Both the position numbers and the translations under genes were made by a program. Shown here one piece after another: positions 41,781 through 51,437 of a stretch of 64,000 nucleotides of DNA (positions are counted from its first letter, which is position 1; every line of letters begins with the position of its first letter). Under the pieces are notes generated by a model. The model made no database searches. It saw only the letters and a program-made list of their open reading frames with translations, and had not been told where the DNA came from. Origin of the DNA: Sphingorhabdus sp. SMR4y (GTDB lineage Bacteria > Pseudomonadota > Alphaproteobacteria > Sphingomonadales > Sphingomonadaceae); contig NZ_CP022336.1 of assembly GCF_002218195.1 (NCBI RefSeq), forward strand, positions 2,165,001-2,229,000. Direction: 5' to 3'.

Positions 41781-43052
41781 ATGACGGACATGCCAGGAAA
41801 CAATGGATCAAAAACCACCGCAAACCGCTTTGACGTCGTCATCGTCGGCGGCGGAACTGCCGGAATCGCCACCGCCGCCAGCATGCTGAAGCGCGACAGG
41901 AATATATCGCTGGCGATTATCGACCCGTCCGGCGACCATTATTACCAGCCCGGCTGGACCATGGTGGGTGGTGGCGCCTTCTCGGCGGAATTCACCCATC
42001 GCAAGGAGAAGGACCTGATCCCGGCCGGCGCGCAATGGATCCAGTCCGCCGTCCATGCCTTTGATCCCGGGAATAACGCGGTCCGCACCGCCGATGGTCA
42101 GCAGATCGCGTACGGCGTGCTCATTGTCTGCCCTGGTATCAAGCTCGACTGGGAAGCGATTGACGGTCTGCCCGAGACTCTCGGCAAGAACGGTGTGACA
42201 TCCAATTACCGGTTTGACCTGGCACCCTATACCTTCCGGCTGGTCAAGAACATGACCGGCGGAACCGCGCTGTTCACTCAGCCGCCGATGCCGATCAAAT
42301 GCGCCGGAGCACCGCAAAAGGCAATGTATCTCTCCTGCAGCAAGTGGGAAAAGCTGGGCGTGCTGGGCAATATTGACGTGCAGTTCCATAATACCGGCGC
42401 AGTGCTGTTCGGCGTAAAGGAATATGTCCCGGCGCTGATGGAATATGTTGAACGCTATAATGCCCATCTCAATCTTGAATCCAGACTGGTCGCGGTCGAC
42501 GGACCGGCGCAAATTGCCACATTCGAACAGAAGCGTGGCGAGGAAACCAGGCGCGTCGATGTGACGTTCGACATGCTCCATGTGGTGCCACCGCAAGTGG
42601 CCCCGGATTTTATCCGGTCGAGCCCGCTGGCCGCCGAAAGCGGTTTTGTCGAGGTCGATCCGGCGACCCTGAAGCACACGAAATATACCAATATTTTCTC
42701 GCTCGGCGATGCGTGCAACGCGCCCAATGCCAAGACCATGGCGGCGGTCCGCAAACAGGCTCCGGTGGTTGCCGTCAACGCGCTCGCAGCCCTCGATGGC
42801 AAACCGCCGGTTGCCGACTATAATGGCTATGGCAGTTGTCCGCTGACGGTCGAGCGCGGCAAGGTGGTGCTGGCCGAATTCGGCTATGGCGGCAAATTGC
42901 TGCCCAGCTTCCCCAACTGGCTGATCGACGGTACACGGCCATCGCGGCTTTCCTGGCTGCTCAAGGACACGATCCTGCCACCGGTCTATTGGCATGGCAT
43001 GCTCAAGGGCCGCGAATGGATGGTCAAGCCCCACCGGATCGGCGCGGTCTGA
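41781..43052 (+). CDS. sqr: sulfide:quinone oxidoreductase
   Basis: A 423-residue FAD-dependent disulfide-type oxidoreductase of the SQR family (type II, mitochondrial SQOR-like). The FAD motif VVIVGGGTAGIATAA is near residue 19. The active-site Cys is in PIKCAGAPQKAMYLS, and a second Cys occurs in LGDACNAPNAKT before the C-terminal FAD/quinone region. It oxidises sulfide and passes electrons to ubiquinone, handing sulfur to a low-molecular-weight thiol. The GAGG 9 bases before the in-frame ATG at 41790 makes that an alternative start. It feeds quinol to the CioAB oxidase coded two genes later. Confidence 0.92.
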   Translation: MTDMPGNNGSKTTANRFDVVIVGGGTAGIATAASMLKRDRNISLAIIDPSGDHYYQPGWTMVGGGAFSAEFTHRKEKDLIPAGAQWIQSAVHAFDPGNNAVRTADGQQIAYGVLIVCPGIKLDWEAIDGLPETLGKNGVTSNYRFDLAPYTFRLVKNMTGGTALFTQPPMPIKCAGAPQKAMYLSCSKWEKLGVLGNIDVQFHNTGAVLFGVKEYVPALMEYVERYNAHLNLESRLVAVDGPAQIATFEQKRGEETRRVDVTFDMLHVVPPQVAPDFIRSSPLAAESGFVEVDPATLKHTKYTNIFSLGDACNAPNAKTMAAVRKQAPVVAVNALAALDGKPPVADYNGYGSCPLTVERGKVVLAEFGYGGKLLPSFPNWLIDGTRPSRLSWLLKDTILPPVYWHGMLKGREWMVKPHRIGAV

Positions 43053-43061
43053 GCCGGTCCC

Positions 43062-44831
43062 ATGAAAATCACCCGCTATTTGCCGATCCTCGATTGGGGC
43101 AGTCGCTATAACAGCACGACGCTGACCAATGACGGCGTTGCCGCGATCATCGTCACGATCATGCTGATCCCGCAGAGCCTGGCTTATGCCATGCTTGCCG
43201 GACTGCCACCGGAAATCGGCCTTTATGCCTCGATCCTGCCGCTGATCGCCTATGCCATATTCGGCACCAGCCGGACCCTTGCGGTCGGACCGGTTGCGGT
43301 GGTGTCGCTGATGACCCTGACCGCCGCCAGCGCCATTGCGCCCCCCGGCAGCGCCGACTTTATCGCTGCGGCTCTGGTACTGGCGCTGCTGTCGGGCCTG
43401 TTCCTGCTGCTTCTTGGCATATTCAAGCTCGGCTTTCTCGCCAATCTGCTCTCCCATCCGGTGGTATCGGGTTTCATCACCGCCAGCGGCATCATCATCG
43501 CCACCAGCCAGCTGAAGTCGATTTTCGGCATCAAGGCGAGCGGCGCGGCCATGCCCGAACTGCTGTCCAGCATTGCCGCGACGATCGGCACCACCAATAT
43601 CCCGACCTTGATCATCGGCGTTCTGGCAACCGCCTTTCTCTTCTGGGTCCGCAAGGGCCTGAAGCCGCTGCTGATGCGGATCGGCCTGCCCGCGCGCCCG
43701 GCCGAACTGCTGGCCAAAGCCGGACCGATTGCCGCGGTCGCCGTGTCGACCATCGCAACCATCCTGTTCGATCTGGAGACACAGGGGGTCAAGGTCGTCG
43801 GCGATATCCCGCAGAGCCTGCCGCCTTTCTCGGTTCCGCTGGTCGATCTGGAACTGTGGAAGACGCTGGCGATACCGGCCTTGCTGCTGAGCATCATCGG
43901 TTTTGTCGAATCCGTGTCGGTCGGCCAGACTCTGGCCGCCAAGCGCCGCCAGCGCATCGACCCGGATCAGGAATTGATCGGCCTTGGCGCCGCCAATATT
44001 TCGGCGGCTTTTTCCGGTGGCTATCCGGTGACCGGCGGATTCGCCCGGTCGGTGGTGAATTTCGATGCCGGGGCAGAAACGCCCGCTGCCGGAGCCTTCA
44101 CCGCAGCAGGCATCGCCTTGGCGGCGCTGTTCCTCACCCCGCTGCTCGCATCGCTTCCCATCGCCACGCTGGCCGCGACGATCATCGTTGCCGTGCTCAG
44201 TCTGGTTGACTTCAAGACGCCGCAAACCATCTGGCGCTATTCGAAAATGGATTTTGCTGCCATGGCAGCGACTATCATAGTCACCTTGCTGGCCGGCGTC
44301 GAACCTGGCGTGATCGCGGGCGTCGCGCTGAGTCTTGCCCTGTTCCTGTGGCGCAGTTCCCGGCCCCATGCCGCCATCGTCGGGCGCGTTCCCGAGACCG
44401 AGCATTTCCGCAACGTCAACCGGCACAAGGTGTTCACCGATCCCCGCATCCTGACCATCCGGATTGACGAAAGCCTGACCTATCTCAACGCCCGCTGGCT
44501 AGAGGAATTCATTCTGGAACAGGTCGCCGAACAGACAAATGTTCGCCATGTCATCCTGATGTGCTCGGCGGTCAATGCCATCGATGCCTCGGCACTGGAA
44601 AGCATCGAGGCGATCAATCATCGTCTGGCGGACGGCGGCATCCATTTGCATCTTTCGGAAGTCAAGGGACCGGTGATGGACCGATTGCAGCGCTCGCACT
44701 TTCTGGACCAGCTTTCCGGACGGGTTTTTCTTTCGCAAAACGAAGCTTATGCTGCGGTTATTGCAATTGCAGAAAGCGAAGACGAAGCCGACACTGACAT
44801 AGATATTTGGAAGGCAAGAGGCCTGATATGA
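43062..44831 (+). CDS. SulP-family anion transporter with STAS domain
   Basis: A 589-residue transporter. Roughly residues 1-430 hold the membrane core; the opening (ILDWGSRYN...DGVAAIIVTIMLIPQSLAYAMLAGLPPEIGLYAS) is diagnostic of SulP proteins, and a C-terminal STAS domain follows (SLTYLNARWLEEFI ... VILMCSAVNAIDASALESIEAINHRL). SulP proteins carry sulfate, bicarbonate or related anions. Between SQR and the bd oxidase, export of sulfite or sulfate produced from sulfide is plausible. The stop overlaps the cioA start by 4 bases (ATGA). Confidence 0.92.
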   Translation: MKITRYLPILDWGSRYNSTTLTNDGVAAIIVTIMLIPQSLAYAMLAGLPPEIGLYASILPLIAYAIFGTSRTLAVGPVAVVSLMTLTAASAIAPPGSADFIAAALVLALLSGLFLLLLGIFKLGFLANLLSHPVVSGFITASGIIIATSQLKSIFGIKASGAAMPELLSSIAATIGTTNIPTLIIGVLATAFLFWVRKGLKPLLMRIGLPARPAELLAKAGPIAAVAVSTIATILFDLETQGVKVVGDIPQSLPPFSVPLVDLELWKTLAIPALLLSIIGFVESVSVGQTLAAKRRQRIDPDQELIGLGAANISAAFSGGYPVTGGFARSVVNFDAGAETPAAGAFTAAGIALAALFLTPLLASLPIATLAATIIVAVLSLVDFKTPQTIWRYSKMDFAAMAATIIVTLLAGVEPGVIAGVALSLALFLWRSSRPHAAIVGRVPETEHFRNVNRHKVFTDPRILTIRIDESLTYLNARWLEEFILEQVAEQTNVRHVILMCSAVNAIDASALESIEAINHRLADGGIHLHLSEVKGPVMDRLQRSHFLDQLSGRVFLSQNEAYAAVIAIAESEDEADTDIDIWKARGLI

Positions 44832-46249
44832 TGGACAATGAACTCGCAATCAATCTGGCGCGAATCCAGTTCGCTTTCACCGTCAGTTTCCACTTTCTGT
44901 TTCCCGCTTTCACCATCGGCATCGCCAGCTATCTGGCCGTGCTGGAGGGGCTGTGGCTGAAAACCGACAAGGGTGTCTACGCCAATCTCTACCGCTACTG
45001 GCTGAAGATTTTCGCCATCGTATTCGCGATGGGCGTCGTGTCCGGTATCGTCATGTCCTACCAGTTCGGGACCAACTGGTCGGTCTTTTCCGACAAGGCC
45101 GGACCGATTATCGGCCCCCTGATGGCCTATGAAGTGCTGACCGCCTTCTTCCTCGAGGCCGGTTTTCTCGGCGTCATGCTGTTCGGTATCAACAAGGTCG
45201 GGCGCAAGCTGCATTTCGTCGCGACCCTGGCTGTTGCCATCGGTACGTTCATCTCGGCTTTCTGGATCTTGTCGGTAAACAGCTGGATGCAGACGCCGGT
45301 CGGCTATGCGATCAATGATGTCGGCCAGTTCGTGCCCGCAGCGGGCTGGTGGGATATCGTCTGGAACCCCAGCTTCCCGTACCGCCTCGTGCACACGGTG
45401 CTCGCCGCCTATCTGACCACCGCCTTTGCGGTCGGCGCGGTCGGCGCCTGGCATCTGCTGAAAGACAAGACCAATCCCGGCGCGCGCAAGATGTTCTCGA
45501 TGGCGATGTGGATGGCGGCGCTGGTCGCACCCACCCAGATATTCATGGGCGACCTGCACGGCCTCAACACGCTCGAGCATCAGCCGGCCAAGGTGATGGC
45601 GATGGAAGGCCATTACGAAAGCCATCCCGATGGCGCGCCACTGATCCTGTTCGGCATACCCAACAGCGCGGAAAAGCGGGTCGATTATGCGATCCAAATC
45701 CCCAAGGCCTCGTCGCTGATCCTCAAGCATGACATGAATGCGCCGCTAGCCGGGCTTGATACTATCCCCGACGAAGACGAGCCGCCGGTCGGCATTGTCT
45801 TCTGGGCGTTCCGGATCATGGTAGGCCTCGGCTTTGCCATGCTCGGCATCGGCCTGTGGAGCCTGCTCGCCCGCGCACGCAAGAAGCTTTATGACTGGAC
45901 CTGGCTGCACCGCGCGGCGCTGGTAATGGGACCATCGGGGTTCATCGCCGTGCTCGCCGGCTGGGTGACGACGGAAGTCGGCCGCCAGCCGTTCACCATC
46001 TACGGCCTGCTGCGCACCAGCGAGAGCGCCGCACCGCTGGATGCACCGGCGGTCGCCAGCTCGCTGCTGGCCTTTGTCGTCGTCTATTTCATCGTCTTCG
46101 GCGCCGGCATCATCTATATTTTCAAGCTGGCGGCCAAAACGCCCGAAGCCCACGAACCGGCACCCGACGATGCGCCGATCCGCTCGGCCGGCATCACCCC
46201 GGCCGCGGCGGTGCTCGAAGGGGATCAGAAGGAAGGAGCAGCGTCATGA
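44828..46249 (+). CDS. cioA: cyanide-insensitive-type cytochrome bd oxidase subunit I
   Basis: A 473-residue heme subunit of bd-type quinol oxidase. The start ATG at 44828 overlaps the SulP stop and has AGAGG upstream; an earlier frame extension of seven codons is not needed. The helix-1 heme ligand His in VSFHFLFPAFTIG is present, as are WMQTPVG, GDLHGLNTLEHQPAK and GRQPFTIYGLLRT. The quinone-binding Q loop is short, as in the CioA subgroup, which is insensitive to cyanide and sulfide. It accepts electrons from quinol and reduces oxygen, allowing respiration in the presence of the sulfide that SQR oxidises. Confidence 0.93.
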   Translation: MMDNELAINLARIQFAFTVSFHFLFPAFTIGIASYLAVLEGLWLKTDKGVYANLYRYWLKIFAIVFAMGVVSGIVMSYQFGTNWSVFSDKAGPIIGPLMAYEVLTAFFLEAGFLGVMLFGINKVGRKLHFVATLAVAIGTFISAFWILSVNSWMQTPVGYAINDVGQFVPAAGWWDIVWNPSFPYRLVHTVLAAYLTTAFAVGAVGAWHLLKDKTNPGARKMFSMAMWMAALVAPTQIFMGDLHGLNTLEHQPAKVMAMEGHYESHPDGAPLILFGIPNSAEKRVDYAIQIPKASSLILKHDMNAPLAGLDTIPDEDEPPVGIVFWAFRIMVGLGFAMLGIGLWSLLARARKKLYDWTWLHRAALVMGPSGFIAVLAGWVTTEVGRQPFTIYGLLRTSESAAPLDAPAVASSLLAFVVVYFIVFGAGIIYIFKLAAKTPEAHEPAPDDAPIRSAGITPAAAVLEGDQKEGAAS

Positions 46250-47250
46250 ACGGTATCGACCTGACCATCATCTGGGCGGCGATCATTGCTTTTGCCGTGG
46301 TCGTCTATGTGATCATGGACGGCTTTGATCTCGGCATCGGCATATTATTTCCCAATTTCAAGGTCGGGCCGGATCGCGATACGGCGATGAACAGCATCGC
46401 CCCGGTCTGGGACGGCAATGAAACCTGGCTGGTGCTTGGCGGCGGCGGATTGCTGGCCGCTTTCCCGCTTGCTTATGCGATCATCCTGCCGGCGCTTTAT
46501 GCGCCCCTGATCGCGATGCTGCTCGGCCTTGTCCTGCGTGGCGTTGCCTTTGAATTCCGCTGGCGTGACCCGTCGCACCGTGCGCGCTGGGACTTCGCCT
46601 TTACCGCCGGATCGGTGATCGCGACCTTCGCCCAGGGTGTCACGCTCGGCGCCTTGCTGCAGGGGATCACGGTCGAGGGCCGCGCCTATGCCGGCGGCTG
46701 GTGGGAATGGCTGACGCCGTTCAGCATATTGACCGGCTTTGCCCTGCTCGCCGGCTATGCGCTGCTCGGCTGCTGCTGGCTGATCTGGAAGACCGAGGGC
46801 GCGCTGCAACGCCAGTGCTACAGCTATGCCGGCCGTCTCGGTATCCTGCTGCTGCTGGCGATCATCGCGGTCAGCGCCGCCACACCCTTTCTCGAGGAAG
46901 AATATTATACCCGCTGGCTCGCCTATCCCGGCGTGCTCGCCACCGCGCAAATTCCGCTGGCGACACTGGTCGTTTCAGTCCTCTATTTCCGCAGCCTGTC
47001 GAAAAAGCAGGAAGCCGCGCCCTTCTTCTATGCGCTGGGCCTGTTTGGCCTGAGCCTGATCGGGCTTGGCGTGTCGATGTGGCCCGACGTGATCCCCGGC
47101 CGGATCACCATCTGGGAAGCGGCGGCTCCTTATGAAAGCCAGCTGTTCATGCTGATCGGCGCAGCCATCATGGTCCCGGTCATCCTGGCTTACACCGGCT
47201 GGGCCTATTGGGTGTTCCGCGGCAAGGTCGGATCGGATGGCTACCATTAA
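46246..47250 (+). CDS. cioB: cyanide-insensitive-type cytochrome bd oxidase subunit II
   Basis: A 334-residue CydB-type subunit with eight to nine membrane helices: YVIMDGFDLGIGILFP is the family opening, GNETWLVLGGGGLLAAFPLAYA follows, and FRWRDP is the usual cytoplasmic loop. It pairs with CioA; start and stop overlap by 4 bases. Its stop TAA shares its last base with the ATG of the tiny DUF2474 gene. Confidence 0.93.
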   Translation: MNGIDLTIIWAAIIAFAVVVYVIMDGFDLGIGILFPNFKVGPDRDTAMNSIAPVWDGNETWLVLGGGGLLAAFPLAYAIILPALYAPLIAMLLGLVLRGVAFEFRWRDPSHRARWDFAFTAGSVIATFAQGVTLGALLQGITVEGRAYAGGWWEWLTPFSILTGFALLAGYALLGCCWLIWKTEGALQRQCYSYAGRLGILLLLAIIAVSAATPFLEEEYYTRWLAYPGVLATAQIPLATLVVSVLYFRSLSKKQEAAPFFYALGLFGLSLIGLGVSMWPDVIPGRITIWEAAAPYESQLFMLIGAAIMVPVILAYTGWAYWVFRGKVGSDGYH

Positions 47251-47399
47251 TGGCTTTTGATCCGCTCTCTTCCGACGGCAAGAGCGCTGACGGCGCGCCC
47301 CTGCCCAAGCGCTTGCTCTGGATGCTGGCCTATTGGGCGATGGGGGTGCTGGCCGTCGGCACGGTCGGCTATTTCATCCGCCTCTGGATCAAGACCTGA
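47250..47399 (+). CDS. DUF2474 small bd-oxidase subunit
   Basis: A 49-residue single-helix protein: a polar N-terminus, then PKRLLWMLAYWAMGVLAVGTVGYFIRLWIKT. This is the DUF2474 pattern found at the end of cioAB operons, a counterpart of CydX. The ATG at 47250 overlaps the CioB stop by one base (TAATG), which decides the start. It is likely needed for assembly or stability of the oxidase. The stop is 8 bases from the convergent polA end. Confidence 0.85.
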   Translation: MAFDPLSSDGKSADGAPLPKRLLWMLAYWAMGVLAVGTVGYFIRLWIKT

Positions 47400-47407
47400 C
47401 CCGGCGC

Positions 47408-50212
47408 CTAGTGCGCCTCGTCCCAGCTCTTGCCGGTGCCGATATCGACGTCGAGCGGCACCGATAGTTTCACCGCCGGTTCCGCCGCGCCCGACATCAC
47501 CGACCGGATCACCGCGCTGGCGGCCTCCACATCAGCTTCGGGCAATTCGAACACCAGTTCATCGTGCACCTGCATCAGCATCCGGACATCGTGCAGCCCC
47601 GCCTCGGCCAGCGCGGGCAGCATGCGTGCCATCGCGCGCTTGATGATATCGGCGCTCGTTCCCTGGATCGGGGCGTTGATCGCGGCGCGTTCGCTGCCCT
47701 GCCGCTCCGCCTGATTGGGCGACTTGATCCGCTCGAACCATGTCTTGCGACCGAACAGCGTCTCGGTATAGCCGGCCTCGCGCACCGATTGCAGCGTCCG
47801 GGAAATATACTGGTTGATGCCCGGAAAACGCTCGAAATAGGTGTCGATCATCGCCTGCGCTTCATCCGCATCGACCTCCAGCCGCTTGGCCAGACCCCAG
47901 CGCGAAATGCCGTAGAGGATGGCAAAGTTGATCGTCTTGGCACGCGCCCGGGCGTCGCGGTCTTCGGCACCGAACAGTTCGCGCGCGGTGCGGTTATGGA
48001 TGTCCTCGCCATTGGCGAACGCTTCCTTCAATGTCTCGACATCGGCGATATGTGCCGCCAGCCGGAGCTCGATCTGGCTATAGTCGGCGGCAAGAATGAC
48101 ATTGCCGGGCGCAGCGACAAAGGCCTGCCGTATCTGCCGGCCGATCTCGGTCCGGATCGGGATATTCTGCAGATTGGGTTCGGTCGAGGACAGCCGCCCG
48201 GTCTGCGCGCCGCTCAGGCTATAGGAGGTGTGGACCCGCCCGGTTCCCGGATTGATCTGCTCCTGCAGCGCATCGGTATAGGTGGATTTGAGCTTCGCCA
48301 GCTGCCGCCAGTCGACCACCTTCTGCGCTATCGGCTCACCGTCACCGGCCAGCCGCTCGAGCACGGTAACATCGGTCGAATATTGGCCCGACTTGCCCTT
48401 CTTGCCGCCCTTCAGGCCAAGCTTTCCGAACAGGATTTCGCCGAGCTGCTTGGGGCTGCCGATGGAAAAGCTTTCGCCGGCCAGTTCGTGGATCTCTGCT
48501 TCCAGCTTCTCCATTTCCTCGGCAAATGTCTTCGACAGCCGCGCCAGCTCCTCGCGGTCAACCAGCACGCCGGTCGCTTCCATCCCGGCAATCACCGGCA
48601 CCAGCGGCCGATCGACCATCTGATAGACGCGGGTCGCCCGTTCCGGCACCATCCGCAGGCGCAATATTTCCCACAGGCGGAGCGTGACATCGGCGTCCTC
48701 CGCGCCATATTCGGTCGCCTTGTCGAGCGGCACTTCGGCAAAGCCGATCGCCTTCTTGCCGGTGCCGGTGAGCGACTTGAAGCTGATACATTCATGGCCG
48801 AGATGCAGCTTGCTGAGTTCGTCCATGCCGTGGCCGTGCAGGCCGGCATCGAGATTGAAGCTCATCACCAGCGTATCGTCAAACGGTGCGATGCTGATGT
48901 CATGCTGGGCCAATACGCCCATGTCATATTTCAGATTCTGTCCAACCTTCAGCACCGCGTCATCCTCGAGCAGCGGCTTTAGCTTCGCCAGCGCGTCCTC
49001 GAGGCCGATCTGCTCCGGTGTCTCGCCGAACATGTCGCCGCTGCCGTGGCCGAGCGGGATGTAGCAGGCCTCGTTGGGACCAGTGGCCAGACAGACGCCG
49101 ATGATCCGCGCGGTCACGCTTTCGAGGCTGTCGGTCTCGAGATCGACCGCGCAGACGCCCTGCGCCGTTGCACGCGCGATCCACTGGTCGAGCGCGGCGA
49201 TATCCTGCACACATTCATATTGGCTACGGTCTATCGCCGGGGCGTCCGGCAATTTTGCGGCATCCGGAGCGCCGCTATCGTCGGCGACATCGGGATCCTG
49301 CGGTTCGGCATGACCGTCGCCACCCAGTTTGCGGAGCAGGCTGTTGAACCCGTGATCCGCCAGAAATGCGCGCAGCGGCCCGTCGGGGATATCCTGGATC
49401 AGGAAACTTTCGAGCGTGTCGGGCAAGGGACAATCATCGCGCAGGGTCACCAGCTCCCGCGACAGCCGTGCCTGATCGGCAAATTCGATCAGATTCTCGC
49501 GCATCTTGGATTTTTTCATCTCCGGCGCGGCGGCGAGTACGCTTTCGATATCGCCATATTCGTTGATCAGTTTGAACGCGGTTTTCGGTCCGATGCCCGG
49601 CACGCCTGGGATATTGTCCGAACTGTCGCCCATCAGGCCGAGCACATCGCCGAGCTTCTCCGGTCCTACCCCGAATTTCTCCTCGACCGTGGCGCGGTTC
49701 ATCCGGGCGTTCTTCATCGTGTCGAGCATGTCGACCCGGCTGTCGTCATCGGGCTCGATCAGCTGCATCAGATCCTTGTCGGACGAAACGATCGTCACCT
49801 TCCAGCCCTCGGCCAGCGCCGCCTTGGTGTAGGAAGCAATCATGTCGTCGGCCTCGACATTTTCTTCCTCGATCAAGGGCAGCGAAAAAGCGCGCGTAGC
49901 GTCACGGATCATCGGGAATTGCGGCTTCAGATCCTCCGGCGCTTCCGGGCGGTTGGCCTTATACTGGTCATAGAGATCATTGCGGAAACTGGTCCCCGCC
50001 TTGTCCAGCACCACCGCCATATGAGTCGGGCCGTCGGCCTTGTTCAGCTCGTCGGCGAGTTTCCACAACATTGTCGTATAACCATAGACTGCGCCGACCG
50101 GTTCGCCGCGGACATTGGTCAGCGGCGGCAGGCGGTGATAGGCGCGGAAAATATAGGCCGAGCCGTCAACGAGATAGAGATGGTTGGATTTGTTGTCTGT
50201 AGGGTCCGTCAT
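47408..50212 (-). CDS. polA: DNA polymerase I
   Basis: A 934-residue, full-length Pol I. The N-terminal 5'-3' exonuclease starts at LYLVDGSAYIFRAYHRLPPL and includes GDSSDNIPGVPGIGPKTA. The middle 3'-5' exonuclease domain keeps its acidic motif (AVDLETDSLES, then IGVCLAT), so proofreading looks intact. The polymerase domain has motif A DYSQIELRLAAHI, motif B ARAKTINFAILYGISR and motif C MQVHDELVFE. ATG at 50212 is used; a GTG four codons upstream is possible. It follows the GGDEF gene with 50 bases between them. Confidence 0.97.
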   Translation of the reverse strand: MTDPTDNKSNHLYLVDGSAYIFRAYHRLPPLTNVRGEPVGAVYGYTTMLWKLADELNKADGPTHMAVVLDKAGTSFRNDLYDQYKANRPEAPEDLKPQFPMIRDATRAFSLPLIEEENVEADDMIASYTKAALAEGWKVTIVSSDKDLMQLIEPDDDSRVDMLDTMKNARMNRATVEEKFGVGPEKLGDVLGLMGDSSDNIPGVPGIGPKTAFKLINEYGDIESVLAAAPEMKKSKMRENLIEFADQARLSRELVTLRDDCPLPDTLESFLIQDIPDGPLRAFLADHGFNSLLRKLGGDGHAEPQDPDVADDSGAPDAAKLPDAPAIDRSQYECVQDIAALDQWIARATAQGVCAVDLETDSLESVTARIIGVCLATGPNEACYIPLGHGSGDMFGETPEQIGLEDALAKLKPLLEDDAVLKVGQNLKYDMGVLAQHDISIAPFDDTLVMSFNLDAGLHGHGMDELSKLHLGHECISFKSLTGTGKKAIGFAEVPLDKATEYGAEDADVTLRLWEILRLRMVPERATRVYQMVDRPLVPVIAGMEATGVLVDREELARLSKTFAEEMEKLEAEIHELAGESFSIGSPKQLGEILFGKLGLKGGKKGKSGQYSTDVTVLERLAGDGEPIAQKVVDWRQLAKLKSTYTDALQEQINPGTGRVHTSYSLSGAQTGRLSSTEPNLQNIPIRTEIGRQIRQAFVAAPGNVILAADYSQIELRLAAHIADVETLKEAFANGEDIHNRTARELFGAEDRDARARAKTINFAILYGISRWGLAKRLEVDADEAQAMIDTYFERFPGINQYISRTLQSVREAGYTETLFGRKTWFERIKSPNQAERQGSERAAINAPIQGTSADIIKRAMARMLPALAEAGLHDVRMLMQVHDELVFELPEADVEAASAVIRSVMSGAAEPAVKLSVPLDVDIGTGKSWDEAH

Positions 50213-50262
50213 GGCTGCCAGCACTAGCAGCGCCAGCGGCCCTCGTCATTTCAATTTCTGCT

Positions 50263-51111
50263 TCAGCGGAAATTTGATTGGACGAGAATGGGCTTGAAAT
50301 CCTGTACCCTGTCATGGACCGGACGCGGCTTGGCACTCATCCCCGGTTCGAACAGCACCACCTGGTTGCGTCCGCACCGTTTGGCCGTAAACAGTGCGGT
50401 ATCCGCATTGCCCATCAACGCGGCACGGTCCTGATGCGGGGCAATATCGGTAACGCCGATGCTGACGGTGATGACGTGGCGCATCTTGTGATGCGGTTCA
50501 AAGATCGTGTTCTCGATCTCGTGCCGGATTATCTCGCCGATGATCTGGCCTTCCGACGCGCTGGTATCAGGCAGGAATATGCCAAATTCTTCTCCGCCGA
50601 TGCGGCCGACCACATCATTTTTGCGCAGCGTTTTCCGGAATATGTCGCCGAGCAGAACCAGAGCCTTGTCGCCCACAAGATGACCGAAATTATCATTGAT
50701 TTTCTTGAAATGGTCGACGTCGACGATCATCAGCACACTGGCTTCACTATCGGCCCGCAACGCATCGAGCTGACTGAAAAAACTGTCCCGGCTGAGCAGA
50801 CCGGTCATGCCGTCGATATTGACGCGCTGTTCCAGCGCCTTGTTCGCCTGGCGCAATTTGATCTGCGTTTCCTTGAGCCGGTTGGTCAGCTGAACAAGCT
50901 TGAACCGCTGTTTCGACATGTAGAGGCCCAGCGGAATGGTGATCGCCCAGGGTATCAGAAAGGACATGTTGATCGCCGACCAGAACCGCTCGTCCATGCC
51001 GAAGAACAGCAGGTAGACGGTACCGGTGAACGCAACCGACAACAATGCCGCGATCGCCGAAATAATGGCTGTCTGTCGGACGGGCGACAAGCTGGACATT
51101 CTTGTGTTCAT
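50263..51111 (-). CDS. membrane-anchored GGDEF diguanylate cyclase
   Basis: A 282-residue protein with two N-terminal membrane helices (about residues 10-30 and 40-58), a short coiled linker (LTNRLKETQIKLRQANKALEQRV) and a GGDEF domain. The active-site motif is GGEEF in RIGGEEFGIFL, so it should be catalytically competent in making cyclic di-GMP; the upstream I-site RxxD is not clearly present. The ATG at 51111 gives a plausible start; in-frame extensions upstream add polar residues with no support. Confidence 0.87.
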   Translation of the reverse strand: MNTRMSSLSPVRQTAIISAIAALLSVAFTGTVYLLFFGMDERFWSAINMSFLIPWAITIPLGLYMSKQRFKLVQLTNRLKETQIKLRQANKALEQRVNIDGMTGLLSRDSFFSQLDALRADSEASVLMIVDVDHFKKINDNFGHLVGDKALVLLGDIFRKTLRKNDVVGRIGGEEFGIFLPDTSASEGQIIGEIIRHEIENTIFEPHHKMRHVITVSIGVTDIAPHQDRAALMGNADTALFTAKRCGRNQVVLFEPGMSAKPRPVHDRVQDFKPILVQSNFR

Positions 51112-51437
51112 GAAACTGTCCCATAGCCAACATATATTGAGCCGCTGTGCAGATGAATGGTTAACGCTCTGGTCTTGATTGGCGGAACGACTGTTCAAAT
51201 CTGGGGCAGAGAGAATGCGTGGCGGCTATCTGACAGGAGCTTGGGCGGACAGAAACCCCTGCAACTCCACCGCATTTTCGCGCTTCGGCATGCGTATAAG
51301 ATTCTTGCCGGTCCGCACTGGCCGGACCGGCCATTGACCAGCTTGAATTGCGATTTTTTCTCAAAGACTTAATCTGTTACGCTTGTTCTCTGGCCCGGCT
51401 TCGGCAAAGATGAAATCGCGGACCAGGAGATTGCCCG
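51112..51437. other. intergenic region without recognised gene
   Basis: About 330 bases between the GGDEF gene and the MAPEG gene. A 7-bp inverted repeat CGGTCCG/CGGACCG at 51309-51315 and 51323-51329 and a T-run near 51353 are the only structure seen. It must hold the divergent promoters, but I cannot place them. Confidence 0.5.

Noticed and set aside
41808..44426. Very long antisense open frame (872 codons) opposite SQR and SulP
   Set aside because: It lies wholly opposite two well-supported genes, has a low-complexity Gln/Arg/Asp/Gly-rich composition typical of reverse-frame reading of GC-rich codons, and no ribosome binding site or family motif.
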